NCBI GenBank assembly: GCA_965263325.1
Contig: CBDHGY010000002.1
Location: forward strand, 2,232,001-2,296,000
DNA length: 64,000 nt
Direction: 5' to 3'
Source: CBDHGY01 sp965263325
Lineage (GTDB): Bacteria > Pseudomonadota > Alphaproteobacteria > Caulobacterales > Hyphomonadaceae
The position numbers and the translations under genes are program-made. This document shows, piece after piece, positions 17,077 to 25,289 of the stretch. Every line of letters begins with the position of its first letter. The first letter of the stretch is position 1. The notes under the pieces were generated by a model. That model ran no database searches. It was not told the DNA's origin and worked only from the letters and a program-made list of their open reading frames with translations.

Positions 17077-17553
17077 ATGCCGAATCTTCGCGATGTGATG
17101 AATGCAGTGGCAAATGACAGGCCGCTGCAACTGGGTATCGCCGCTCTGGCCGCGATGTGTGTTTACTCAATTTCGAGTTCCACGGAACCGTCGCTTTCCT
17201 CGCCTGAGCTCAATGGCAACATGGTTCCGGAGCATTTGATGCAAAACCTTGGCGGACGAGACCCGCTGATCATTCACCTCCCGGCCCCCGAAGATGCAGC
17301 GGCACGCGCTGCAGCCGCTCAGATCAATGGGCGTGTGGTGCTTGTGCGTGACGAATCAGGCGACTGGTACAGGATGGACCCTGTCGCCGACCCGGATGGG
17401 CGGGTAGATGAGCTTTCTGAGGCGCTTGGAAAAATGTCTGACTTTGTTTGCGACAAAAGCCGAGAGGAACTTGCCGGAATGGGTCTGCCGGAAATGACCA
17501 CCGACCAACGCCGCATGATTTGCGAGATCCTTCCCGAAGAGGCTCGCCCGTAA
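17077..17553 (+). CDS. Hypothetical protein, likely membrane-anchored
   Basis: A 158-residue protein that I do not recognise. A hydrophobic stretch near residues 17-32 (LQLGIAALAAMCVYSIS) could anchor it, with the rest outside the membrane. The C-terminal half is acidic, contains two cysteines and lacks a known motif. It is convergent with nth, 8 bp apart. Coding character is supported by length and by conserved-looking composition, not by homology. Confidence 0.6.
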   Translation: MPNLRDVMNAVANDRPLQLGIAALAAMCVYSISSSTEPSLSSPELNGNMVPEHLMQNLGGRDPLIIHLPAPEDAAARAAAAQINGRVVLVRDESGDWYRMDPVADPDGRVDELSEALGKMSDFVCDKSREELAGMGLPEMTTDQRRMICEILPEEARP

Positions 17554-17561
17554 CCGCCGGA

Positions 17562-18296
17562 TTATGAACGCGCTTGCTTGCCGCGAGGCTTTTTCGGCCC
17601 AAGTTTTGACACCGTCGCCGGATCGGGCGTTTTCGGTTTGAACCGGCAGAGATGCGCAATGCAGCACTCATAGCATTTCGGCGTGCGCGCGACACAGGTA
17701 TAGCGCCCATGCAGGATCAACCAATGATGCGCGCCGAGTTTGAATTCATCCGGGGTAACGCGTTCTAAGCTTGCCTCGACTTGATCTGGATCTTTGCCGG
17801 GCGCGAGCCCTGTACGGTTTGAAACGCGGAAAATATGCGTGTCTACCGCAATGGTTGGCTGGCCAAAGGCCTCGTTCAAAACAACATTCGCCGTTTTGCG
17901 TCCAACGCCGGGCAGGCGAACCAATTCTTCGCGTGTTTGTGGCACCTCGCCGCCAAACTCATCAAGGATCATCTGGCTGAGTGCGATGACATTCTTTGCT
18001 TTGTTGCGCCAAAGGCCAATGGTTTTAACGTGAGATTCGACGCCTTTCAGACCTAGATCGAGCATTTTCTGAGGCGTGTCCGCGGTTCTGAACAATCCTT
18101 CGGTCGCCTTGTTAACGCCAACATCGGTTGCTTGAGCAGACAGCGCCACAGCCACAACGAGTGTATAAGGGTTTGTAAAATTCAGTTCTGTGTGCGGATC
18201 GGGGCGATCTGCGGCGAGCAGAGTATAAAGCTCATGAGCTTTTGCTCGCGCCATGGTTCGCGGTGCCCGTTTTTTGGTCGATTTCTTAATAGACAT
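17562..18296 (-). CDS. nth: Endonuclease III (DNA glycosylase/AP lyase)
   Basis: Removes oxidised pyrimidines and nicks abasic sites. The 244-residue protein has the helix-hairpin-helix LPGVGRKTANVV with the catalytic Lys, and VDTHIFRVSNR with the catalytic Asp. The [4Fe-4S] loop is complete (C-x6-C-x2-C-x5-C in the CVARTPKCYECC region). A basic N-terminal extension precedes the core; a start at 18254 is also possible. Divergent from the DUF2244 gene, as often seen in alphaproteobacteria. Confidence 0.95.
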   Translation of the reverse strand: MSIKKSTKKRAPRTMARAKAHELYTLLAADRPDPHTELNFTNPYTLVVAVALSAQATDVGVNKATEGLFRTADTPQKMLDLGLKGVESHVKTIGLWRNKAKNVIALSQMILDEFGGEVPQTREELVRLPGVGRKTANVVLNEAFGQPTIAVDTHIFRVSNRTGLAPGKDPDQVEASLERVTPDEFKLGAHHWLILHGRYTCVARTPKCYECCIAHLCRFKPKTPDPATVSKLGPKKPRGKQARS

Positions 18297-18354
18297 AGCG
18301 GGCAGTGTTTACGTCGCACTGTTCGGTTCGCAAGAGCGTGCTAGCTTCATCGGC

Positions 18355-18840
18355 ATGGAATTCGGCGAAACAATTTATATGGACGCGGTTCTTGAGCCCA
18401 ATCGCTCTCTCAGTCCAAGTGCCTTCAAAATGGTTATGGCCATTGTTGCGACGGCCAGTATCGGAGCAGGTTTTATATATTTATTGTTAGGTGCGTGGCC
18501 TGTTGTGGGGTTCTTCGGACTTGATGCGCTGATCATCTGGCTGTTGTTTCGCCGGAGTTTCCGGGACCAGCGCCAGCGGACACGAGTGCGCGTGACAGCG
18601 GAACATGTGCGCCTGCATCACATACGCCCAGACGGCACTGAAAAGGAAGCTGAGTTGCCGACCGCTTTTGCGCGTGTGGAGCTAAATGAGCCGCTTAGCT
18701 GGAACAGCTGGCTGCGCATTGAGCATGGCCAAAAGGCCTATGTGATTGGGCGTTTCCTGACGCCGAAAGAACGAAAATCCCTTGCTGAAGCCTTAAGAAC
18801 TGCGCTCATCAGGGCACGGTCTGAGCGTCTTCCAGCCTAA
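18355..18840 (+). CDS. DUF2244 family membrane protein
   Basis: A 161-residue protein with the DUF2244 lead (DAVLEPNRSLSPSAF), two adjacent membrane helices (about residues 27-70) and a soluble C-terminal beta-rich domain ending in a basic helix. The open frame begins at 18253 inside the nth promoter region; the ATG at 18355 gives the family N-terminus. The function is unknown. The pairing with nth is conserved in the class. Confidence 0.82.
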   Translation: MEFGETIYMDAVLEPNRSLSPSAFKMVMAIVATASIGAGFIYLLLGAWPVVGFFGLDALIIWLLFRRSFRDQRQRTRVRVTAEHVRLHHIRPDGTEKEAELPTAFARVELNEPLSWNSWLRIEHGQKAYVIGRFLTPKERKSLAEALRTALIRARSERLPA

Positions 18841-18926
18841 TCTGTGCTCTTTTCCTTGCGATTTGTGTTTGCTCACCCCACTTGTGGCGATAGGGGAATG
18901 AGCAAATCAGGGTCTGACGCAAAGGC

Positions 18927-20087
18927 ATGAGCAAGCGCGACTACTATGAAGTATTAGGCGTCGATCGAGGCGTTGACGATAAGGCATTAAAATCGGCCTA
19001 TCGTAAACTCGCAATGAAGTATCATCCCGATCAGAATCCGGGTGATGAGGCGGCAGAAGCAAAATTCAAGGAAGTGGGCGAAGCCTACGCCGTTCTTTCT
19101 GATCCCGACAAACGCGCAGCCTATGACCGGTTTGGTCACCAAGCGTTTGAAAACGGAGGCCCAGGCGGCGGCAATCCGTTCGGCGGTATGGAGCCCGGCG
19201 ACATCTTCGAGAACATCTTTAGCCAGGTATTTGGCGGAGGCCGCGGCGGTGCGCGCCGTCGTTCAGGCCCGGCGCGAGGATCTGATCTGCGCTACGATCT
19301 CGAAATCAGTCTTGAGCAGGCATGGTCAGGCATCGATAAAGAAATCACAATTCCCTCTATTGATACGTGCGGCCGTTGCGACGGCAACGGAGCTGAGCCT
19401 GGCTCTAGCCCGACGACATGCCCAACCTGCGGCGGTTCCGGGCGCGTTCGTGCAACGCAGGGTTTTTTCACAATGGAGCGCACCTGCGCTACCTGTAGCG
19501 GCCGCGGCACCGTAATCAAAGATCCGTGTAAAGAGTGCCATGGCCAAGGGCATGTGCGAAAAGACAAGACCCTCTCTGTAAAGATTCCAGCAGGTGTCGA
19601 AAGCGGCATGCGTATCAGGCTTGCGGGCGAAGGAGAGCCCGGCGCAAATGGTGGTCCGAAAGGTGATCTCTATATTTTTGTTGAAGTGCTCGAGCACGAT
19701 ATCTTTGAGCGAGACGGTCCAAATCTTTACTGCCGCGCTCCAGTCACGATGGTCACGGCGGCTCTTGGCGGCGACATCGAAATTCCCACGATAGATGGCG
19801 GGCGGGCGCGCGTTTCCATTCCGGAAGGTGCGCAAACCGGGCGGCGCCTGCGCTTGCGCGGCAAAGGCATGCCATCGCTTCGCGGTTCCGGCGGCACCAC
19901 TGGCGATCTTTATATCGAGATGTTTGTCGAAACGCCGCGCAATCTTTCAAAGCGCCAGAAAGAAATCCTTCGCGAGTTTTGTGATTGCACAGGCGATGAT
20001 TGTTATCAGGAAAGCGAAGGCTTCCTTGGCCGTGTGAAGCGCTTTTGGGATGATATGGCGGGCAGCGACGAAAAACGCCCGAATTAA
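18927..20087 (+). CDS. dnaJ: DnaJ (Hsp40) co-chaperone
   Basis: Stimulates DnaK ATPase activity and delivers clients. 386 residues: J domain with HPD at 33-35, a Gly/Phe-rich linker (GGPGGGNPFGG), four CxxCxGxG zinc repeats (about residues 150-220) and the two C-terminal beta domains. All parts are present. dnaK is not adjacent, unlike in many alphaproteobacteria; the neighbours are DUF2244 and a 3-hydroxyacyl-CoA dehydrogenase. Confidence 0.97.
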   Translation: MSKRDYYEVLGVDRGVDDKALKSAYRKLAMKYHPDQNPGDEAAEAKFKEVGEAYAVLSDPDKRAAYDRFGHQAFENGGPGGGNPFGGMEPGDIFENIFSQVFGGGRGGARRRSGPARGSDLRYDLEISLEQAWSGIDKEITIPSIDTCGRCDGNGAEPGSSPTTCPTCGGSGRVRATQGFFTMERTCATCSGRGTVIKDPCKECHGQGHVRKDKTLSVKIPAGVESGMRIRLAGEGEPGANGGPKGDLYIFVEVLEHDIFERDGPNLYCRAPVTMVTAALGGDIEIPTIDGGRARVSIPEGAQTGRRLRLRGKGMPSLRGSGGTTGDLYIEMFVETPRNLSKRQKEILREFCDCTGDDCYQESEGFLGRVKRFWDDMAGSDEKRPN

Positions 20088-20164
20088 CCTCTTCCAGGTT
20101 TCTTTTCCGCCGCCTCCTGTTTAACAAGCTCGGGAATATACCAAGCTTCAGGAGGACTTCGCAC

Positions 20165-21454
20165 ATGCCCGCTATCTCAATGACACCTGAAATCGTTTCA
20201 GACTATATCGCCAAGGCCGGACGAGACGCTTGGGTCGTGCCGGACGTTCGAGAGACAACGCCGCTGCGAAAGATTGAGAAAGTCGGGGTGATTGGCGCGG
20301 GCACGATGGGCGGCGGTATATCGATGAATTTCGCCACCGCCGGCATTCCCGTGACGATACTTGAGCGCCAGCAGGAAGCGCTGGACAGGGGTTTGGGTGT
20401 TGTGCGCGGACACTATCAACGCAGCGCCGATAAAGGCCGTTTTCCGCAGGAAGATGTGGATGCCCGTATGGGCCGGCTCACGGGTACGCTCTCCATGGAT
20501 GCTTTTGCTGATTGCGATCTCATCATTGAGGCCGTGTTTGAGGATATGGATCTCAAGAAGCAGATTTTTACGGACCTGGACCGGATCGCAAAACCCGGGG
20601 CAATCCTCGCAACGAACACCTCAGCGCTGGACATCGACGAGATCGCAAGCGTCACAAAGCGCCCGGAAGACGTGATCGGATTGCATTTCTTCTCGCCAGC
20701 CAATGTAATGAAACTTCTGGAAATTGTTCGCGCGGATCACACCGCGGACGATGTGATCGCGACCAGCATGGCGCTTGCCAAGACGATCAATAAGGTTGGT
20801 GTGCTCGTGGGAGTATGCCCGGGTTTTGTGGGTAACCGCATTCTGTTTGCTCGCCAGGCTCAAGCTCAGAAACTTGTCGGGAAAGGTGCAATGCCTTGGG
20901 ATGTGGACGCGGCGCTTAACGCGTTTGGATTCCGAATGGGCCCTTACCAAATGTCTGATCTCGCCGGACTGGACATTGGTTGGAAAAAGGGTGCCAAAAC
21001 AGCGAACCCCATTCGCGATGCGCTTTGTGAAATGGATCGGCGCGGCCAGAAAACGGGCGCGGGGTATTATGACTATGATGAGAATCGCCGCCCGATCCCG
21101 TCTGATGTCACAGCCAAGGTTATTCAAGACATCACTGGCGTTGAGCCCGGCGGAGCCCCAGCTGAGGAAGAGATCATCGCAACCTGCATCTATCCAATGA
21201 TCAATGAAGGCCTCAAAATTCTGGAAGAGAACAAAGCCCAGCGTGCATCAGACATCGATATTGTCTGGTTGAACGGCTATGGCTGGCCTTCTGATAAAGG
21301 AGGCCCGATGCTATTTGGTGACATGGTTGGCGCAGAAGCTGTGCTCGAGGTCATGGAAAAACTTGGCGCAGAGGATGAGCGATTTTCCCCAAGCGGAACG
21401 TTAAAAGCCCTCGCCAAGGATGGTGGCCGATTTATTGATGTTCAGCCGGGATAG
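20165..21454 (+). CDS. 3-hydroxyacyl-CoA dehydrogenase (FadB-like, without hydratase half)
   Basis: Oxidises 3-hydroxyacyl-CoA with NAD in beta-oxidation. The 429-residue protein begins with a linker-like helix, then VGVIGAGTMGGGI (NAD loop, about residue 38) and LHFFSPANVMKLLEIV with the catalytic His. Two tandem C-terminal domains follow (FGFRMGPYQMSDLAG; WLNGYGWPSDKGGPM). This is the arrangement of the second half of bifunctional FadB/FadJ, without the enoyl-CoA hydratase half. The start is set by AGGAGG at 20151-20156. The hydratase activity must come from another gene, perhaps one of the crotonases here (inference). Confidence 0.9.
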   Translation: MPAISMTPEIVSDYIAKAGRDAWVVPDVRETTPLRKIEKVGVIGAGTMGGGISMNFATAGIPVTILERQQEALDRGLGVVRGHYQRSADKGRFPQEDVDARMGRLTGTLSMDAFADCDLIIEAVFEDMDLKKQIFTDLDRIAKPGAILATNTSALDIDEIASVTKRPEDVIGLHFFSPANVMKLLEIVRADHTADDVIATSMALAKTINKVGVLVGVCPGFVGNRILFARQAQAQKLVGKGAMPWDVDAALNAFGFRMGPYQMSDLAGLDIGWKKGAKTANPIRDALCEMDRRGQKTGAGYYDYDENRRPIPSDVTAKVIQDITGVEPGGAPAEEEIIATCIYPMINEGLKILEENKAQRASDIDIVWLNGYGWPSDKGGPMLFGDMVGAEAVLEVMEKLGAEDERFSPSGTLKALAKDGGRFIDVQPG

Positions 21455-21518
21455 ATGCGCGGCGACATAATTTTGTACATGTGTGTCATTCGCTGCTGTG
21501 CGCTTTTGGCCCTGAATT

Positions 21519-21547
21519 GCCGGTCACTCAAAAGCGATGAGTGACCG
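21519..21547. terminator. Perfect 10-bp inverted repeat between convergent genes
   Basis: CCGGTCACTC (21519-21528) pairs perfectly with GAGTGACCGG (21538-21547) around a 9-base loop. It lies between the ends of the convergent dehydrogenase and outer-membrane protein genes. No T-run follows on either strand, so factor-independent termination would be weak; an mRNA-end stabiliser is also possible. Confidence 0.6.
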
Positions 21548-21577
21548 GAAGATGCCGGAAATCTGACTTATCCTAAT

Positions 21578-22663
21578 TTAGAAGGCTTTTTGCCAACCCA
21601 GCGTAAACGTAAGATCGGTTTCCAGTTGCGGACCGTTCAGGTCGCGGTGCACGGGGAAGCCTATTTCAGCGGCCAGCCGGTGCCCTTTCTGCCAACCGGA
21701 TTGTCCAGCAAGGTTCACTCCAATTAGTGCTTCCACAGTCTCTCCGCCATGATTATCTGGATCGGCCGTCTGTACCGGTGCTCGGATAAGAGGATCATTG
21801 CCATCAATGGATCCACTACTCTGGGCTTTCAATCGGCCGGAGATCGCAATCCAAGGCGCTGGCTCAAAGGCGAGCCAACCAGTGACTTCAAACTCATCGC
21901 CGAGTGTGTAGCCTTCATCATTCTCGCCGAGTCGGACAATAGCAGATGTCTGCCCGCCATAGCTCCATTTGCCAGTTCTTGAACGGGCAGTTAGCGACGG
22001 TTTCAAATCAAACGTGCCCGACCCCAGCTGCATCGGATATGGTAATCTTGGGCTAGGTGTTGTGCCCATCGGCGTTAGAATTTGATCCGTCTCTTCTATC
22101 GAACCGGTGGGCAAGGAGATCGCAACTCCAAAATTGATTTGGCGGTGCTCATAGCTGCCATCATCCAAGCCAATAATAGCTCCGATTGTGGTGTCACCTA
22201 TGCCAGAAGTTTCAGTCGTAAACTTTCCCAGACGCGTGGTGCCCGCAGGCCCCTGAAACGTGATGTGATCCATTTCCTGAGTTTGATACATGCCCATTGC
22301 CATCAGCGTGACTTTGTCGGTCAGGCCATACATACCACCGACCATGTGCATTTGCATTGGCATACGTGTTGGTACCACACGCAGTGTTGGCGGCATCATT
22401 GGCGGATTGGCAAATGGATTGGCGACTGAGGTGACAGTCTCTTCCGGGCTAATGCTATCTGTCCCGTCGCGGCTGCCGCCCATGTCCATATACATATATC
22501 GATAGGAGATCATCGCCTCGCCTTTCTTATGGCGATGATCTGCCATTACACCTATGGGCGCGTGGTCCGATGCATAAGTAACTTTGCCGCCGTCACCCTC
22601 ATGGGCAGTCGCTGGCATAGCGATAATAAGCAGGGTTACACCTGCTAGAAAGTAGGTTTTCAT
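21578..22663 (-). CDS. Outer-membrane transporter-like protein, Met/His-rich, probably metal-related
   Basis: A 361-residue exported protein. The start at 22663 gives a clean signal peptide (MKTYFLAGVTLLIIAMPATA). The frame is open to 22768 but that extension is charged and unlike a leader. The mature part is rich in Met and His (MHMVGGMYG, MGMYQTQEMDH) and has beta-strand-like alternation, resembling MetA-pathway/transporter-type barrels found near copper genes. It follows a DUF2946-like gene by 62 bp. A role in copper or other metal handling is inference. Confidence 0.65.
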   Translation of the reverse strand: MKTYFLAGVTLLIIAMPATAHEGDGGKVTYASDHAPIGVMADHRHKKGEAMISYRYMYMDMGGSRDGTDSISPEETVTSVANPFANPPMMPPTLRVVPTRMPMQMHMVGGMYGLTDKVTLMAMGMYQTQEMDHITFQGPAGTTRLGKFTTETSGIGDTTIGAIIGLDDGSYEHRQINFGVAISLPTGSIEETDQILTPMGTTPSPRLPYPMQLGSGTFDLKPSLTARSRTGKWSYGGQTSAIVRLGENDEGYTLGDEFEVTGWLAFEPAPWIAISGRLKAQSSGSIDGNDPLIRAPVQTADPDNHGGETVEALIGVNLAGQSGWQKGHRLAAEIGFPVHRDLNGPQLETDLTFTLGWQKAF

Positions 22664-22725
22664 TGTAAAAATTCTCAAAGCTTGATCGCGCTGCATGGCG
22701 CTAAATTGTTCAGTTGTTTCTGGCT

Positions 22726-23088
22726 TTAAGAATAGAGCGGTGGACCGTGCGGAGGTGCGCCGGGCCATAATGGCGAGCGGGGAGATACATTGCTCGGTTG
22801 CAGTTTGAACAATTGCGGCGCGTAGATCTGTGAGAGTTCAAACCTCTCTGGATGTTTCGGCACGAGCGGCGATGATGGAGCGCAATCGCCGCAACATTTG
22901 TCCGCAACCTCATTTGGCGCGCCCGGGATGTTGATATCAACATATCTGTTTTGTCCGCCCGGGCTACATATCATAACGCTGATAGTTTCGCCCCCAGAGT
23001 TCTGAGGGTGCCCGCGCGCGCCGTCGGCAAGATAGCCGAATGCAGCGATCAATAAGAAATAGGCGCGAAGAGCCCGGAACCACGACAT
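22726..23088 (-). CDS. DUF2946-like exported cysteine protein
   Basis: A 120-residue protein with an N-terminal hydrophobic leader, then MICSPGG and CCGDCAP, the spaced cysteines of DUF2946. A proline-rich tail ends in GPPLYS. DUF2946 proteins occur beside copper uptake and resistance genes. It is the first gene of a likely two-gene unit with the outer-membrane protein. Upstream, 23089-23289 is about 200 bp without a gene and presumably contains the promoter; I saw no clear operator. Confidence 0.6.
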   Translation of the reverse strand: MSWFRALRAYFLLIAAFGYLADGARGHPQNSGGETISVMICSPGGQNRYVDINIPGAPNEVADKCCGDCAPSSPLVPKHPERFELSQIYAPQLFKLQPSNVSPRSPLWPGAPPHGPPLYS

Positions 23089-23289
23089 AACCGCAGATTT
23101 AAAGACCAGCCCCCAAATTGTCCCTGCGATAGATTGTCGACACTGATGCCTAAATGCTCTTCGTTACCCCGATTGATGGGGTCGAGCTTTCAATATGAAC
23201 TGTAGCGATGTGAACGTCTGTTTTACATAAACCATGGACAAGTGCGGGCGAATTTACTTTGTCTGCAGTTGGCGATAAACAGTCTTTAG

Positions 23290-24165
23290 TTATTTAAGTT
23301 GCAGTTTTCGCGCTACCGCCGCAGCCAACCGTTCGCCCAACTCCGGACCTTCGATGGGATATAGGTAAGGCTCAATCAGTTCCAGCTCCATTAGCAAGAG
23401 ATCGTCGTCTGCGCCGCGGATCATATCGACACGGCCGTATAGCGGCGGGTCATCGAGCACTGATATAATGGCTTCGGCCGCTGCAAGATCTTCTTTGCTT
23501 GGTGTCATGGCTTTTTCGTTGCCACCATATAGAGATTGAATGCGGTAGTCCCCTTCGGCGGCGCGTTTGATCAGACAGTGACAGAACTCCCCATCAATAA
23601 AGATGAAGCTGTATTCGCCTTCGGTTTGGATAGTGGGCAGAAAGGCCTGCGCCATCATCGGGTGAGGCATCTGCGGGATCGGGTCGCCGCGTTTCAACCG
23701 GTGTTGTCCTGAGGCGCCTGCGCCAATCTGGCGCTTTATTACGAGGTCGTCGGTGGCGAGTGCGTCAAAAGCGGCTCTCACGGATGTTTCACTGGCATCC
23801 TCAATCCATTCTGTAGGGATTAGTTTTGCGCCCTTTTGTTCAAGCTCGCGCAAATAGGTTTTGCGAGAATTCCACCGGACCAACGCACTTGGATTGTGAA
23901 GCCGCGTCACAGATTCGATCTTTTCCAGCGTTTCGAAGAATTCCGGTACGCGGTCCCAATAGTCCCAGGTGGTTCCGACAATGGCGAGATCATAGCTGGA
24001 CCAGTCTGTCTCTTGATTGTCCCATGCGATGTCATGCAGCACCATCCCGCGCGCGGCCATAGCTGGGCGCAAGGCATCCATCGTATAGACATGTTCGTGA
24101 AAATCGTCGCGGCGGGTCGGAGACGAAGGCAGGGTCACCGTCGATGCTAAGTACGCTATTCTCAT
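23290..24165 (-). CDS. ATP-grasp ligase (glutathione synthetase/RimK-like)
   Basis: A 291-residue protein of the ATP-grasp superfamily. It shows a central VIKRQIGAGASGQHR loop, EYSFIFIDGEFCHCLIKR and a C-terminal metal-binding segment (GRVDMIRG...LLLMELELIEPYLY). The layout fits cycloserine-cluster and glutathione-synthetase-like ligases that join a carboxylate to an amine or thiol. The substrate is unknown. Divergent from the sugar kinase gene. Confidence 0.8.
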   Translation of the reverse strand: MRIAYLASTVTLPSSPTRRDDFHEHVYTMDALRPAMAARGMVLHDIAWDNQETDWSSYDLAIVGTTWDYWDRVPEFFETLEKIESVTRLHNPSALVRWNSRKTYLRELEQKGAKLIPTEWIEDASETSVRAAFDALATDDLVIKRQIGAGASGQHRLKRGDPIPQMPHPMMAQAFLPTIQTEGEYSFIFIDGEFCHCLIKRAAEGDYRIQSLYGGNEKAMTPSKEDLAAAEAIISVLDDPPLYGRVDMIRGADDDLLLMELELIEPYLYPIEGPELGERLAAAVARKLQLK

Positions 24166-24228
24166 GGCCTGCCAGCTAGCGCAGGTCTTTGGTTGCGTCC
24201 AGCGCGCGCGTCTGGCAATGGGCTCGCC

Positions 24229-25227
24229 ATGACTGAAACCACTTATGATGTAGTTGGCCTTGGTAATGCGATTGTGGACATTATCGACGCTGTTTCCGAT
24301 GAGTTTCTGACCGACTGGGAGATTCGCAAGGATGGGATGACCCTGATCGAAGAAGATCGGGCACGAGACTTAACGCGTGAGGCGCGTTCGGCGCTCGTGA
24401 CGCCAGGCGGTTCTGGTGCCAACACGATCGCTGGTCTTGCCAGCTTCGGAAGTAAAGCCGCTTACATCGGAAAAGTTGCTGATGATGAGCTCGGCAAAAT
24501 CTTTCGGAAAGACATGACCGATGACGGCATTATCTTTGATACTGTTCCGCTCACCGGAGGGCCCGCCACAGCGCGCTGCATTATTTTCGTAACACCGGAC
24601 GGCGCACGCAGCATGAATACGTTTCTTGGTGCATCGGTGATGTTCTCACCTGCCGACGTAAACGAGGATATCGTGCGCGCTGGAAAGATCCTTTATCTCG
24701 AAGGTTATTTGTTCGACCGCGAAGATGCGAAGGCGGCCTTTGTACACGCTTCTGAGATTGCGCGTGCGGCTGGCCGCAAAGTATCGCTTACGCTCTCGGA
24801 TAATTTCTGCGTAGATCGGCACCGCGAAAGTTTCCGGCATCTCATCAAGAACCACGTCGATGTTCTTTTTGCGAATGAGGCGGAGCTGCTTTCTCTATAC
24901 GAGACCGATGATTTCGATGCGGCGGTTGAGGCTCTTCGAGGGGATCAAGCTTTGGCAGCGGTTACAAGATCTGAAAAAGGTTCTGTCGTAATTGGCGATG
25001 GCGAACCCATTGAAGTTCCGGCCGAGCCTGTCGATAAAGTCGTTGATACAACGGGCGCAGGTGATCAGTATGCTGCAGGCTTCCTGTTTGGGTATGCCAA
25101 TGGTTTGCCGCTACCGCTTTGTGCGAAGCTTGGGCACATCGCAGCCGCTGAGGTAATTTCTCATTATGGGCCTCGTCCAGAGACTTCGTTAAGAGAACTT
25201 GCGGAAAAAGCAGGAATTTCGATCTAA
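24229..25227 (+). CDS. PfkB family kinase, probably adenosine kinase
   Basis: A 332-residue ribokinase-fold protein. GLGNAIVDIID stands at the N-terminus, TPGGSGANT in the substrate site, and DTTGAGDQYAAGFLFG near the C-terminus carries the anion hole and catalytic Asp. The length and the VVGLGNAIVDII lead match the alphaproteobacterial adenosine kinase group. The open frame begins at 24193; the ATG at 24229 gives the family N-terminus. Confidence 0.87.
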   Translation: MTETTYDVVGLGNAIVDIIDAVSDEFLTDWEIRKDGMTLIEEDRARDLTREARSALVTPGGSGANTIAGLASFGSKAAYIGKVADDELGKIFRKDMTDDGIIFDTVPLTGGPATARCIIFVTPDGARSMNTFLGASVMFSPADVNEDIVRAGKILYLEGYLFDREDAKAAFVHASEIARAAGRKVSLTLSDNFCVDRHRESFRHLIKNHVDVLFANEAELLSLYETDDFDAAVEALRGDQALAAVTRSEKGSVVIGDGEPIEVPAEPVDKVVDTTGAGDQYAAGFLFGYANGLPLPLCAKLGHIAAAEVISHYGPRPETSLRELAEKAGISI

Positions 25228-25289
25228 TTCGTAATTCAGGGTAAACTATGGGTTGGTAGAAAATGCTCCGAATAAGGAGCGTTTTTCCA

